A DNA stretch of 64,000 nucleotides from Lates calcarifer (lineage: Eukaryota; Chordata; Actinopteri; Centropomidae): contig NC_066849.1 in assembly GCF_001640805.2 (NCBI RefSeq), positions 26,285,237-26,349,236 on the forward strand. The letters run 5' to 3'. The translations under genes were made by a program, and so were the position numbers. Under the pieces are notes generated by a model that saw only the letters and a program-made list of their open reading frames with translations, had not been told where the DNA came from and did no database searches. Below, piece by piece: positions 1 through 11,272 of this stretch; position 1 is the first letter of the stretch, and each line of letters opens with the position of its first letter.

Positions 1-619
1 TGACATTTTTAAATATTTTTCTTATTGTTAACCAGTCACCTCAAAAGACCAAAAGTGACAACAGATTAAAAACTAAAATATTAATGAAAAGTGCATTAAT
101 AGAAGACCATAGAAAACATGATGTCTCTTACACTGCGGTCACTTTAAAATCCTCCTCCATGTTCTAATGTTTGATTTACGGTCACTTAACCACTGCTGTT
201 GCTATGGTTACCTGCAGTTAAATATACTTTTAGCCCTGTTTAAGAACAGTGGTTGAAGTGTTGATTGGAACTGTGGTGACCTGATATATAATTTTTATAT
301 ACGGCATCCAAAACCAAGTCAGGAATTTTTCTATATTTCATTGATCGTTTTTTTATGACTGTGGTGAAAACACAAATATCTCCAAATATATCCATGAACA
401 CACACACATATACACACACCCTCTGCCCAGGGTTTCACCCTTGCTCAGGGCTCGGCCTCTTGGCTCCTGCTCCGGTTGGCTCTGACACTTTGTTCTAGTT
501 TGTTCTCGCAGTTGTTGGCCAATAAAAAGAGAGACGCATGATGGGAGTTTACCAGATAAGTTCAGCCAAAGGCAAAAGCTTCAGGCAGAAATAACCTGGA
601 TTCTACGCCAAAGGCTGCA

Positions 620-652
<33 letters not shown>

Positions 653-721
653 CACACACAGAAACACACTGACTGGGATCTGAGTGCAGTATGAATTGTC
701 ACATACACACACACACACACA
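620..721. repeat. (CA)n microsatellite cluster
   Basis: A (CA) run at about 620-648 is followed by interrupted CA-rich sequence and a second run at about 704-721. It is a simple dinucleotide repeat with no coding signal. Confidence 0.95.
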
Positions 722-1019
722 GAGGAATTCAAATGTATGGCGAGCTGCTGCTTGCATACATACATGTAAATTGTCACAAGTGAAATGTGACACACATATC
801 ATGCATGCACAAACACACGCTGAGGGTCAGAGGTCAGCGGGACAGGAGGCTTCATGCTTAATGCAGCAACACATCAGGATTCAAACACACATTCTGAGCA
901 CTGATGACACTTGTTTTGTTCCATCTTCTCTTTGTTCTTTTTCTTCTTCTCTTCTGTTTGTTTTTTTGCACAATAATTCTCTGACTTATTGTGGATAATA
1001 AATGAAGGAAAGTTTCTTA

Positions 1020-1285
1020 ACTGTGAGACTGAAGACATTTTTGGAAAGTGGGGGCCTTTTGTAGAGTAAGGACACTTAAAAAAAAACTGGAAACATTTTT
1101 GTGAAGTCAGAACATTATTGTACGAGGAGAACATTTTTCAAAGTGAAGGTTTTTGTTTTAATTAAGTACATTTGGTCAAAAATGAAGTAACTTCTGAAAA
1201 GTGAGAACAGTTTAGAATGTGAGGTTATGTTTGGAAAGAGAGACCAGTGAAGGTCCTCACAAGTGTACAAGTGCAAATACATGTG
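1020..1285 (+). repeat. gaggacattt-type degenerate minisatellite, copy 1
   Basis: Degenerate units resembling gtgaggacatttttggaaa recur about every 20-35 bases. They are followed by ggtcctcacaagtgtacaag at about 1253-1272 and then by a (CA)n run. The same three-part arrangement recurs at 18003-18967, which suggests a dispersed repeat family rather than a chance low-complexity stretch. I cannot name the family from the sequence alone. Confidence 0.6.
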
Positions 1286-1369
1286 TACGAGGCTGGGCAT
1301 GCACTCCACCATGATGGACAGTGTTCTTCTGATCTCATCACTTTGGCCTGCAGTAATGTGACCACCCCA

Positions 1370-1370
<1 letters not shown>

Positions 1371-1410
<40 letters not shown>
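1371..1410. repeat. (CA)20 microsatellite
   Basis: A perfect CA run of about 40 bases, directly downstream of the minisatellite copy at 1020-1285. Confidence 0.97.
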
Positions 1411-1412
<2 letters not shown>

Positions 1413-4400
1413 CATTGTTCATTGATCTAAGTGATGTAGAGTTTTTATTCCTGAAGGATGCAAACAGAGCAACAAATCAATAAAGGCCACTCAGACATCT
1501 CCCATCAGCGAGGGCTGGTGTGTTATCAGGAGACACACACACTCACACTCACACATACAGTATTGAAAACGCTCTCTTGCATTGAGAGCTGCATTAGGTT
1601 AAACGCCTAAACACACACCCATGAATGTACACACACTCAGTGAGGCTCTCTGACACACACACACCATTATCCTGATGAATTATTAATTATTCATCATCAC
1701 TGCAGAGGCTCTGCTCAGATTTTGGTTTGAATTCGCTTCAAAACATCAAAACTACCTGAATACACAAACTATGTAAATGTGTCGAGATTCCATTCAGCTG
1801 CTGGGTTTATGACTTTATTGATATTTAAATGTAACGTCTTGATTGATAAACTGGAAATTCAAAATTCAAAAAGTAAGCTGAGTGAGCACCTGAACACACC
1901 ATTAATATTGGTGTCTGTGAGGTCTGTGGACAGTAACTAGTGATGATACTGAACAGCTGCAGACAGTCTTCATTTAGGAGCAGTTTCAACCCTCTGTCTT
2001 TTAAAGCTTCTTTAACAGAAGAAACAAAACTTAACTTAAAATGAGGAAAAGGAAACAAACAGCACCCAGGAAATGACTCAGTGTTTCATCAAACAAGCTC
2101 TGGTAAACTTACTGTACTCTGCCTGCTCAGACCCAAACAGAGTTAATTCATTGTGACACAAGTCTGTTAAATGAATGTGAACCTGTGGCTCGTCCTCAGG
2201 AACCGTTAGTAATGTAGACCCTGCTGAACAGAATGTCAGGTTGTTTGGTTTGATGATGAGAAGAAGGGGTGGGTGATCTATCAGAGTGATAAATGGGAAA
2301 AGAGGATGAACTAAAGCAGCTCTGTAGGGTCCCTGTTAATCAGACCAGCTGCTGACTGGAATTACATGAGCTGCGACATTACTGGTATTTTATACTTTTA
2401 TGTAGAAGTAATAATGAGATACACGATTAGATGGGAAATGAGTTTAATTAGTGAGCTCTGAAAACATTAGAGAGGAAAGAACATCTGGTTGAAATATTTT
2501 TCCTGACGAGAAGGACACAGACTTTGTAACTTGATTCGGTTCGTTTTTCTTCAACTCTGAAGTCTAAAAGAAACACAGAGGATGAAAATTATAAATAATA
2601 AGAATAATTTTAATTCCTGCATTGATAAACAGGTTTCTCCCAGAGGTGTCCAAATGTCCATGGGAGGGGGAGTTCACCAAACAGACCAACAGACTCTAAA
2701 AAATCTAAATGTGACAGAACTGGTTTCTGTGATGGATTACTCGTCTGTGCAAGTTGACTTTTATATAGCCTACTGAAATGATCTGAGCCTAATGCATGCT
2801 GGGAAGAAAATCAATCTAAAAACTTAGAGTTTGATTTGGAAAATGCTCAGCAGTGATTTAAATCACACTTGGCTGAATCACACAGAATCACTGAGTCACA
2901 AAGGTCACAGACTTCTCACTGTGGCCTCAGACTTTCACACGTTTCGTTCTTTGGCATCAGCACCGAGGGTGCGTTCAGCTCTGAACTCACAGAGACCTGT
3001 AGAGCTGCAGGTGTCTGCTCCTTCAGCTTCAATGACAAAACACGTCATTTGTCATCAGCTTCCAAAATGATTCATGCGTTTCCTAAAGTGCCACTTTTGG
3101 AAACTGGTGAAGGGTGGGGAACGACTGTAGTCACGGTTAAAAGAGACCAACACTGTCTTTTGGTAGGAGATGGTGCATAAAGGTAACTAACAACTGCAGA
3201 TGGGAAGTGAGTGCCCACAATGCACCACAAGGTGAATAATACGTGCTGATGACTGGTTAGCCAACATACTTATACAGGCCATAAGAACATAAACACAAGT
3301 AGAAGCTATAAGAAACAAAGTGTGAAAGTTTTAAGCGTCACACTCTGTGTTTCCTACTCTCCTCAGCAGCCTTCCTGTGTGTTTGCTACGATGCTCAGCA
3401 ATGATGCTCGTGCAGACTTGGACACACTGATTGTAGCGGACAGTGCGTGCACACACCCACAGAGGAGGTGGTGTGTGGATCGCTGCATGTTGTCTCCTTT
3501 AATGTGGACTGATGTCTGTTGTTTGCTTGAAGCTGTGAACAAACACAAACAATAGAAGTGATTTCAAAAGTCAAGGCGATGACAGATGAAATGAATATAT
3601 GCATCAACATACTTTAGCACAAATAGATCCTCACATTACAGAGGAAATGCCTAGAAGACAGACATAATGTGCATTTAAGATGCATATTGAGTACAGTCAT
3701 GTAACACTGGAGTGTATGTGGTCACAAAGGAAGACAAATGACTTGTATTTGTTTGTGGCGAGAGACGTCATCTGTAGCATTTAGCTTGTGTCGCCTGTTT
3801 GTGCTTCATGAATGTAAATCAGTGCTTTAACAAGCAGAGACTTTTAGATTGAAAGTTACATTTCCAGACAAAGGAAGCATCCATGTTTGCATGCCTACAT
3901 GTGTATGCATGTATGCTAATGTATGTATATGTGTGTATCTGTGTCTGTGAGTGTGCACACACTGTACAGTAAGCCTGAATGAGTGTGTGCTGGCCTTGTG
4001 GGCCTGGTTGTCTGTCGGGGCCCCTGGGGAACACAGAGGCAGTGTTTCCTCAACCAGGAGGCTGTCATGGGAGATTGGCCAGGAGGAGATGGAGGATCAA
4101 GGTTTCGCTGGGCTTTTTATGGAGGCTTAGCCACTAATATCACCACTGTGGAGGGTCTTCCCAGCGCACTGTTTAAGATTCAACACACAGCAGGAAGAAA
4201 CATCAGGCTCTTTGCACTAACTGGAATTTTAAAAAAGCAAGAGCTACAACTTGTTTTAAAGGTGAAGAGTTTTTTATATAAACCAATTGTTTCTGGAAGG
4301 ACGTGTCTTTTTTCATTTCATTCCTCTCCATTGTATCGGCCCTGCACTGTTTCTTTGATTTGTGTAAACTGACCAATTAAGAAACAGGATTTTTATTGAT

Positions 4401-6013
4401 CCCTGACAGCACATCCATGACCTGTGCAGCGCTCACATACGTTGCTGTTTATGCATGAGCTAACACACACGCACATACAGTAGATTTATACTAGCTCTTA
4501 ATTGTTTGCTAAACTGCAGCGATACAGTGAAATGCAACCAACGCACCAAAATAAGAGCAGAGAGAGTATGAAAGTCTGACATGTCAAAGTATTTCCTGCA
4601 GTGTCTCCACTTGTAGAATCAGATCATTTATTTCAAGCACAGATACGTGGGAAAAGGATAATATTCAACATGAGCTTTTCTTGTTTTATCTCATGTATCC
4701 CAAGTTTGGTGTTCAAAAAGAACAGCAGATCATGAACAAAGACTTTTTCAGGACAAAGGAAAGAAGAGGAGGGAGATCAGCAGGAGAGCAAGAGATGGAG
4801 AGAGCAGAGAGACAATCAGGAAGAGGAGGAAGAGGAGAAGAATTATATGAGCAGTGGTAGAGAGGAGATTGTCATTTCAAGCCTTCACATTGGTAACAGG
4901 ATACAGCCGTCACGCTCCAGCAGCCTGCAGGTCACCTCAGCTCTGCACCTCATCTCTCCCTCTCTCTGTTTTTCTGCCTACCTGTCTATCTGTGTCATAT
5001 CCAGACCTACACTTCATTTTAACCCAACAGGAAAAAGGTCTGGCTGCAGCAGAGGAAAAAATAATAATAAAAAACCCCCTCACAACAAATCCAGAGAGAG
5101 TTGGCATTCATTCAGCAAATCACAGAACAAGCAGAGTGCAGAGGCAGAGGGAAGATGGGCATCTCACTGGGATTCTGTGAACTCATGTTTGGTTTTGACT
5201 TTGCAGGCACATCGGGACAAACAGAGGGCGTCTGGTCAGGGTACAGGGGACACGCTGAAGCAAGGAAGTGGCCTGACTCTGCTTTACTTATGTGCTGACT
5301 ATGGCTGAAGTCTGGTTTCTCCCAAAGCCAAATGATATTTTATAAGCAAAATTTAGATTTAAGTTTGAGGAGTCATTTTCACCAAGTGGGAAAACAAACT
5401 TCAGATCAGACAAAACACACACAAACAGTGTTGACAAAAAGTAAACCAGCCAGAGCCGCATGTCTGCTTAAACTGAAGTGTAATGTTGCCATGGATTCAG
5501 TGGTTTAATGAAGCTAAAACTTGAGCTTTGTTTTGTTTTTACATTTTGGAAAAATTCAGAATCCCCTCGATTGATCTAACTGCCCCCGACTCTGCTGTAT
5601 CTGACTGCTGTATCTAAAAGGCCACAGTACTGTCCAGCCAGGTCTGGAGTCAGCTGCCCCCTAGTGTCACTGGAGGTTACTGCAGCACTGAACGCTGCCT
5701 GCTCCACCTCTCCTGCCTGATGGAGAATAAGGGAGAAAGATCAGAGACTGTGAGTCTCTGCAGAGGGACCAAAAAGATCAAACTTACATATAATCTCCCA
5801 TGAACATCAAAAATAAATGAATTTCCCCTTTCACACTCAGTGTTTAAGTATTTGACCTAAATTTGATGTATTATACATCAAGAGAGCATATCATAATATA
5901 TGGTTTAACTGAAGCCCCATAGGCACTGCACGGCTCAGCTGTAATATAGGCATCTCAATCTATAACACCACTCTCTTATCTCCATGTTCAGGTTTTTGTG
6001 CACTTGTGTGTAT

Positions 6014-6014
6014 G

Positions 6015-6048
<34 letters not shown>

Positions 6049-6055
6049 TGTGTGT
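6014..6055. repeat. compound (TC)n(TG)n microsatellite
   Basis: A TC run at about 6014-6031 passes directly into a TG run at about 6031-6055. Confidence 0.95.
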
Positions 6056-6180
6056 ATTATCACAGAAAATTGAAAATAACAGTTTTCAGGGTCTACTTCA
6101 TAATGCCAACTCCACTGATCAATAAATCATTTTCAAACATTGCTGATCGGAGAACACAGCTGTCTGTGGGGAGAACACAG

Positions 6181-6181
<1 letters not shown>

Positions 6182-6217
<36 letters not shown>
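6182..6217. repeat. (GT)n microsatellite
   Basis: About 36 bases of GT. It is preceded by two near-tandem copies of ggagaacacagctgt (about 6149-6183), the second of which runs into the GT tract. Confidence 0.95.
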
Positions 6218-6222
<5 letters not shown>

Positions 6223-6398
6223 GCATCTTCATGTAAGTATCTGTCTCTTTGTGTCCATGCAGCAGGAAGGGGAATAACAGCGAGTAGAGTAGGGGAATGT
6301 GTGTGTGTGTGTTTATGAGTGTGTATACCAGTGCAGTATAGGGTCTATGCAGTATAGTGCAATGGAGCATGTTTTAATGACAGAACATCTCAGTGACC

Positions 6399-6428
6399 GG
6401 GGGGTGGGTGGGGGGGCAGGTGGAGGGG
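6399..6428 (+). other. G-quadruplex motif
   Basis: Four or more G-runs of at least three (about 6399-6404, 6406-6408, and 6410-6416 which can split in two) are joined by single-base loops. A further GGGG lies at 6425-6428. This fits the usual G3+N1-7 quadruplex pattern on the + strand. Whether it folds in vivo is unknown. Confidence 0.6.
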
Positions 6429-6442
6429 AGCGACTGTATAAT

Positions 6443-6474
6443 GACACACACACTCACACACACACACACACACT
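6443..6474. repeat. (CA)n microsatellite
   Basis: A CA run interrupted once by a CTCA step, just downstream of the G-rich motif. Confidence 0.9.
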
Positions 6475-6734
6475 GGTTTTATGCATTCCCATCTCTTTGT
6501 CTCTCTCACTGTCACAGTTTGTGTATGTGCAGTGTTTATTGTGTGTTTAAGAGTGTGTGTCTGCCTGTTGATCTGACTTTCACAGCCAGTCTGTAGCCAG
6601 CTGTGTGTGTCTGTGTGTGCTGGTGTGTGTTGGTGTGTTGGAGTCTTTGTGTGCAGCTCCATACGTTCTCTATAGGAGGTGGTAGGAGGATCTGCTGCAG
6701 AGCTCAACCACTGCTCAGCTTCATCGCCGATGCT

Positions 6735-7383
6735 CTTCTCTTCTCTTCGTCTCCTTTTGTCCTCTTTGCATTTGTCCCTCCTTCCTTCTTTCCATGGTTT
6801 GTCCTCTTCTGTTCTTGTCTTCCCCCTCTTCAGTTTGTCCTCTTTTATACTCTTCCCTCTTTCTCTTTTCCTTTGTCCTGTTCTTCTTGTCTTTGTCCTC
6901 TGTTCTCTTCTTCTCCTTTGTTCTCTCTCCTCTCCTCTCTTGTCCTCTTTGTTTCTCTTCTGTTATCTGCACTTTCTATTTTGTCTTCCGCTCCTCACTC
7001 TTTGTCATTGTCTTCTTTTGTCCTCTTCGCTCCCTCTGTCCATCTCTCTATTTGTCCTGCTATTTCTCTTCTTCTTCCTTTTGTCTTCTTTCATTCTTCT
7101 CCTTGTCCCATTATTTTCTTTTTTATCCACTTCTATCTCTTTTATCATCTTTTTTCATCCTTTTTCCTTTTTTTGTCCTCTACGCTCTTTTGTCTTATTC
7201 TCCCTTGTTCCTCCGGCTTTTTGTTCTACTCCTCTTTCTGTCCTCTGTTGTCTTCCTCTCTTCTCTCTTGGTTCTTGTCCTCTTTTGTCTTCTTTGCTTT
7301 TGCCCCCTCCATTCATCTCCTTTATCCACTTCTCCACTGTTTGTCCTCTTTTTTCTCTTCTTTTTTTCTCTTTCTCTCATCTC
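6735..7383 (+). repeat. degenerate pyrimidine-rich minisatellite
   Basis: The + strand is strongly C/T-rich. The degenerate word tttgtcctctt (or ttgtcctc) recurs roughly every 20-50 bases, with many tcttctctt-like spacers. It leads without a break into the cleaner CT tract at 7384, so it looks like an older, mutated shoulder of the same expansion. Open frames across it exist only because the base composition avoids stop codons. Confidence 0.75.
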
Positions 7384-8393
7384 TCTTCCTATCCACTCCT
7401 CTCCTCGTCTCTCCTCTCCTCTCCTCTCCTCTCTCCTCTCTCCTCTCTCTCCTCTCCTCTCTCCTCTCCTCTCCTCTCTCCTCTCCTCTCTCCTCTCCTC
7501 TCCTCCTCTCTCCTCTCCTCTCTCCTCTCCTCTCCTCTCTCTCTCCTCTCCTCTCCTCTCCTCCTCTCCTCTCTCTCCTCTCCTCTCTCCTCTCCTCTCC
7601 TCTCTCTCCTCTCCTCTCTCCTCTCCTCTCTCCTCTCCTCTCTCCTCTCCTCTCCTCTCCTCTCCTCTCCTCTCTCCTCTCCTCTCTCCTCTCCTCTCCT
7701 CTCCTCTCCTCTCTCCTCTCCTCTCCTCTCTCCTCTCCTCTCCTCTCTCCTCTCTCCTCTCCTCTCCTCTCTCTCCTCTCCTCTCTCCTCTCCTCTCCTC
7801 TCTCCTCTCCTCTCTCTCCTCTCCTCTCTCCTCTCCTCTCCTCTCTCCTCTCTCCTCTCCTCTCTCTCCTCTCCTCTCCTCTCCTCTCCTCTCTCCTCTC
7901 TCCTCTCCTCTCCTCTCCTCTCCTCTCTCCTCTCCTCTCCTCTCTCCTCTCTCCTCTCCTCTCCTCGTCTCTCCTCTCCTCTCTCCTCTCCTCTCCTCTC
8001 TCCTCTCCTCTCTCTCCTCTCCTCTCCTCTCTCCTCTCCTCTCTCTCTCTCCTCTCCTCTCCTCCTCTCCTCTCCTCTCTCCTCTCCTCTCCTCTCCTCT
8101 CTCTCCTCTCCTCTCTCCTCTCCTCTCCTCTCCTCTCCTCTCCTCTCCTCTCTCTCCTCTCCTCTCCTCTCTCCTCTCCTCTCCTCTCTCCTCTCCTCTC
8201 CTCTCCTCCTCTCCTCTCTCCTCTCCTCTCCTCTCCTCCTCTCCTCTCTCCCTCTCCTCTCCTCTCTCCTCTCCTCTCCTCTCTCCTCTCCTCCTCTCCT
8301 CTCCTCTCCTCTCCTCTCCTCCTCTCCTCTCCCTCCTCTCCTCTCCTCTCCTCTCTCCTCTCCTCTCCTCTCCTCTCTCCTGTCCTCTCCTCT
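7384..8393 (+). repeat. 1 kb (CCTCT)n/(CT)n polypyrimidine tract
   Basis: About one kilobase is composed of cctct pentamers irregularly mixed with ctctct steps. Purines on the + strand are almost absent: after the start they appear as single G bases near 7407, 7967 and 8382. This leaves uninterrupted pyrimidine runs of about 559 and 414 nucleotides. Both early interruptions have the same local wording (cctcgtctctcctctcc) and lie 560 bases apart, which points to an internal segmental duplication. Long mirror-symmetric polypurine/polypyrimidine DNA is known to form triplex (H-DNA) and to be length-unstable. All reading frames on both strands stay open here as an artefact. Confidence 0.97.
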
Positions 8394-8498
8394 GGGTGAG
8401 ATATTGCCTCTGTGATGTGTTGTGACAGTGACGTTAATGGAAGCACTGTACATTTAACGACCTATATCTCTGGAAATTCCTCTGCCGCTTCTCATTGC

Positions 8499-8541
8499 TC
8501 TCTCTCTCTCTCTCGCTCTCTCACACACACACACACACACA
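8499..8541. repeat. compound (CT)n(CA)n microsatellite
   Basis: A CT run with one CGC interruption turns into a CA run at about 8522. Confidence 0.92.
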
Positions 8542-8693
8542 CTTTCACACACTCACACACACTTGAAACAATACCTACAACTGTGGCTTAAGATAAACAC
8601 ATCCAGTGCAGCAGATACAGGTCTGTACACCTGTAAACACAGCAGATATGTATGTTGTTTCCCTGACAAATGATTAATGTGATTATTGGATTA

Positions 8694-8698
<5 letters not shown>

Positions 8699-8731
<33 letters not shown>
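8699..8731. repeat. (GT)n microsatellite
   Basis: A GT run of about 33 bases ending in gcgcgc. Confidence 0.93.
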
Positions 8732-8736
<5 letters not shown>

Positions 8737-8819
8737 CTGCATCAAAGGACAAGTGTCACTTAACTCGGTGTGACGTGTGTGTGCGTGTTGTGATATGACA
8801 CAACTGTCAACAGCACAAC

Positions 8820-9060
8820 AAAAGAGTGAGGGAAGAGCTGAGCCGGGGAGCGAGGGTGAGAGAGCGCAAGTGAGCAGGGATGAAAATGATGAGCGGAAAA
8901 AAGGACGATTAAAAGGATGAGAGGGAGAGAGGGAGAGAGAGGGAGGAGATGAGATCGAAACGTAAGGGAAATGAGGGAGGAGAGGGGAGAAACGTGAGCG
9001 GGGCCGGAGAGATGGAAGAAGAAAGAAGGAGAGATGGAACAAAGGAAGGAGAGGGAAACA
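8820..9060 (+). repeat. purine-rich low-complexity block
   Basis: The + strand is dominated by G and A (gaggga, gagaga and ggaagaa words) with no exact repeat unit. Ordinary low-complexity intronic sequence. The Ser/Pro-rich frames on the opposite strand are compositional. Confidence 0.7.
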
Positions 9061-9258
9061 TGAGCAGATTATTAACGGTACAGCGGTGGAGGTTTGACAG
9101 GAAGACGACACTGTACAATGTAAAACAGGGAGAATAAGGTTAGGTTACATATAGAAAAGCATTATATCATTACAAGTGGAGTCACACTCATCACACATTT
9201 TATTTCTGTTTTCGTCGCTAGCAAACAGCACTCCAACTTACCTCCTATGTTCCATCTA

Positions 9259-9439
9259 GACCTGAAACTATTGGTCCATTAATTAGTCACAGAAAAGTGA
9301 GGCTCTCCTGCCTCTCCTTGATGTATGTGATAGTAATCTGAATATCTGTATCTACTTTTATCTGACATTTATTGACCACACAGTTCATTATCAGGTTAAT
9401 CAATGTCAGTGCTGAAATTTCTCATCAGTTGCAGCCCTG
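9259..9439 (+). mobile_element. decayed teleost dispersed repeat ending in gttgcagccct
   Basis: The block starts with a degraded attaattagtcacagaaaa, continues with tgatagtaatctgaatatct and tctgacatttattgacca, and ends with cagttgcagccct. The order and wording match a repeat I know as very common in percomorph fish introns, with ends of the type gttgcagccct / cgattagtcgacagaaaa. The middle of that repeat seems to be deleted here. The transposon class is from memory and not certain. Confidence 0.6.
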
Positions 9440-10518
9440 GTTCCTGCCGATCAAAGGGCGTCATCGCTCCCTTTTAATGTCAAATATTCAAAGTGCTGCG
9501 TTTCATTGACAGAAGCCTGACAGTGATCAAGAGAAGCCACTGAAAATACTGAATAAAAACAGTGTTTCTGTTAAAAAAAAGCCACAAGACTGTGACATTG
9601 TACTGATGGAGTTTATTGGAAACTGTACAGATTTCAGTTCCTGTATTCCTGGTGGAGCCACTTTTGCAGACAACGTCCCGTTCTCTTCTTTGTGTCAGTT
9701 CTTTTTGTTTAAATGTTGGTGCCCAGGATTTACTACCTCTCATCCTTAAATATATATAATAGTGAAGAAGTGAGTTTTTCAGTTTTATTCACTCACTTGC
9801 CAACAATGTTCTCCCAACTTGAACCTCATCATATGTGTGATGAAGGCATTGGGTTTGTTCATACTCCCATCACCTCAACTCCAGCTTCCATGTTCTGCAT
9901 CATCATAATACACCCTGCATTACCCTGCATTAGCTGCTCAGTGTGTTTGGTAATCCATCATTGGAAAATTCTCTCTCTCTTCTGTCTAGTTGATTCCCAG
10001 TATTGGATGTTATGACAGTTTGTGCTGCTGGGTTATAATCAGATCCATGGTATAGCTTAACCTTTTCACATCCACTCCAGCTGATTTGCTGCTGTCAGGC
10101 AATACATGCACAATATTGACTTTTTTCAGATATTTTATTATTTTTATGGTCAGTTTGAGCCACCACTCCCACAATTAGTTTTCATGGTCCTGATAAACTT
10201 CTCACATGTGAAACTGTGTTTAAGATGGGTAATGTACGGACCAGCCAACTCCTGTTTTTTTTGTTTGTTTTCTTTTTTATTTCTATTGTTTTTCTCTGCG
10301 GATGGAACCACAGATCTCCAGGGAAATGTTTGGCTGTAAGTTTTCAGAGCACGAAGAACAAGCTGCAGATGAGCAGTTTTTTCTGTCTTGTCTTATTTTG
10401 TATAAACAAGACATTCATAGTGTGTGTATGTCTTTTTACTGTGGGGTCATGCCATCAGCCTTTGGCATGTAAAGTTGTGACCTGAGCATGAACTCAGCAC
10501 TGACATTTACAGGGTCTA

Positions 10519-10565
10519 TGTGTGTGTATGTGTGTGTGTGTGTGTGTGTTGGTCACCCTGGAGGG

Positions 10566-10605
<40 letters not shown>
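10519..10605. repeat. facing (TG)n and (CA)n microsatellites
   Basis: A TG run (about 10519-10549) is followed after some 20 bases by a CA run (about 10569-10604). Because CA is the reverse complement of TG, the pair forms a long inverted repeat able to make a hairpin. Confidence 0.93.
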
Positions 10606-10609
<4 letters not shown>

Positions 10610-10904
10610 GTCACACAAGCTCAGGTTCATCTGGTGACTGGGATTAACAGCAGGAATAGTGATGAGAGTGCTCTTGCTCTAATGACTGAAAAGTGTTTCA
10701 TTTTAGAAACCTGATCAGCGTTGCCTTTACTGTCTTACTTCCTTATTTCTTGTTTTTGTTTTCCTGCGTGTGTCCATGAGCCGCTGCAGCACACCTACAG
10801 TTTAATGTGAAACACAGTATGCAAATGAAAACCAAGTTCCTGTTAATGTTTGATGGCTGTTGGTTTCAGAAAATCAATTCATATTTCGTGTATGAGTTAC
10901 ATGT

Positions 10905-10951
10905 ATAGTAGTACAGTACAGAAGTAGTATAGTATCAGTATAGTATAGTAT
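10905..10951. repeat. imperfect (AGTAT)n repeat
   Basis: Words agtat, agtac and atagt recur through about 47 bases, including tagtatagtatt at the end. A short imperfect tandem repeat about 250 bases upstream of the exon at 11198. Confidence 0.7.
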
Positions 10952-11197
10952 TTGTTCCCGGTGTATGACAGCAGACAAACCAGTGATTTTCTTTCCTATT
11001 GTTAAAAAAGAAGTTGTTTATGTGAAGCAAAGAGCAGGCACGTTAAAAATGAATGGAGTTTGTTGTTCATCATTAATAAATAAACAGTTGAGGGTGTCAT
11101 AAGAGAGAGACTCATAAAGGGAAGCATGGTTGTTTTTATATTAATTAATAATAATATAAAAATATAATTAATAATAATCTCTCTCTCCCTCTCTCAG

Positions 11198-11272
11198 GTG
11201 TGGAGGTGGACGTTCTGTCTGAAGCGGCTCCTGTGGTGGTTTGGAGACTCATTGAGGCCATCGAGAAACATG
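11198..11272 (+). CDS. pik3r2: PI3K p85 regulatory subunit, exon for start of BH domain
   Basis: This internal exon encodes the linker and first helix of the RhoGAP-like BH domain. The visible peptide is VEVDVLSEAAPVVV, then WRLIEAIEKHG, matching the LIKLVEAIEKK-type helix of p85 proteins. The acceptor is a strong pyrimidine run ending ctctctcag, and the donor is catg|gtgagg. It begins with two bases of a split codon and ends with one, so it is 75 bases and phase-neutral. The last base joins the next exon to make the Gly of HGLN. The frame stays open past the donor to a stop at 11404-11406, so retention of this intron would end the protein. p85 recruits the p110 catalytic subunit to phosphotyrosine receptors in the cytoplasm. 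The paralogue (pik3r2 rather than pik3r1) is inferred. Confidence 0.82.

Larger units (their letters stand above)
1..11197 (+). other. upstream intron or flank, no exon recognised
   Basis: This stretch precedes the first recognised exon. That exon starts in mid-codon after a polypyrimidine-AG acceptor, so an earlier coding exon must exist. I looked for the SH3-domain exon expected in a p85 gene (the ALYDY-type motif and the conserved GWLNG-type motif) and saw none, so it probably lies left of the window. The stretch holds (CA)n and (GT)n microsatellites, a copy of a gaggacattt-type repeat, the long polypyrimidine tract, a purine-rich block and one teleost-type dispersed repeat. The remaining sequence, including 1521-5990, shows nothing I can interpret. 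Confidence 0.6.

Noticed and set aside
3983..4372. Frame of about 129 codons containing GC-richer sequence
   Set aside because: No recognisable motif, and no acceptor/donor pair that would fit the gene's phase.
4847..5308. Frame of about 150 codons on the + strand
   Set aside because: No domain, mixed composition, and another overlapping frame is also open. It does not match the SH3 exon expected upstream of the BH exons.
6603..8453. Very long open frames on both strands (up to about 600 codons) rich in Ser/Leu/Pro or Arg/Glu/Gly
   Set aside because: They are produced by the polypyrimidine/polypurine tract, which cannot form stop codons. Several frames on both strands are open at once and there is no domain or codon signature.
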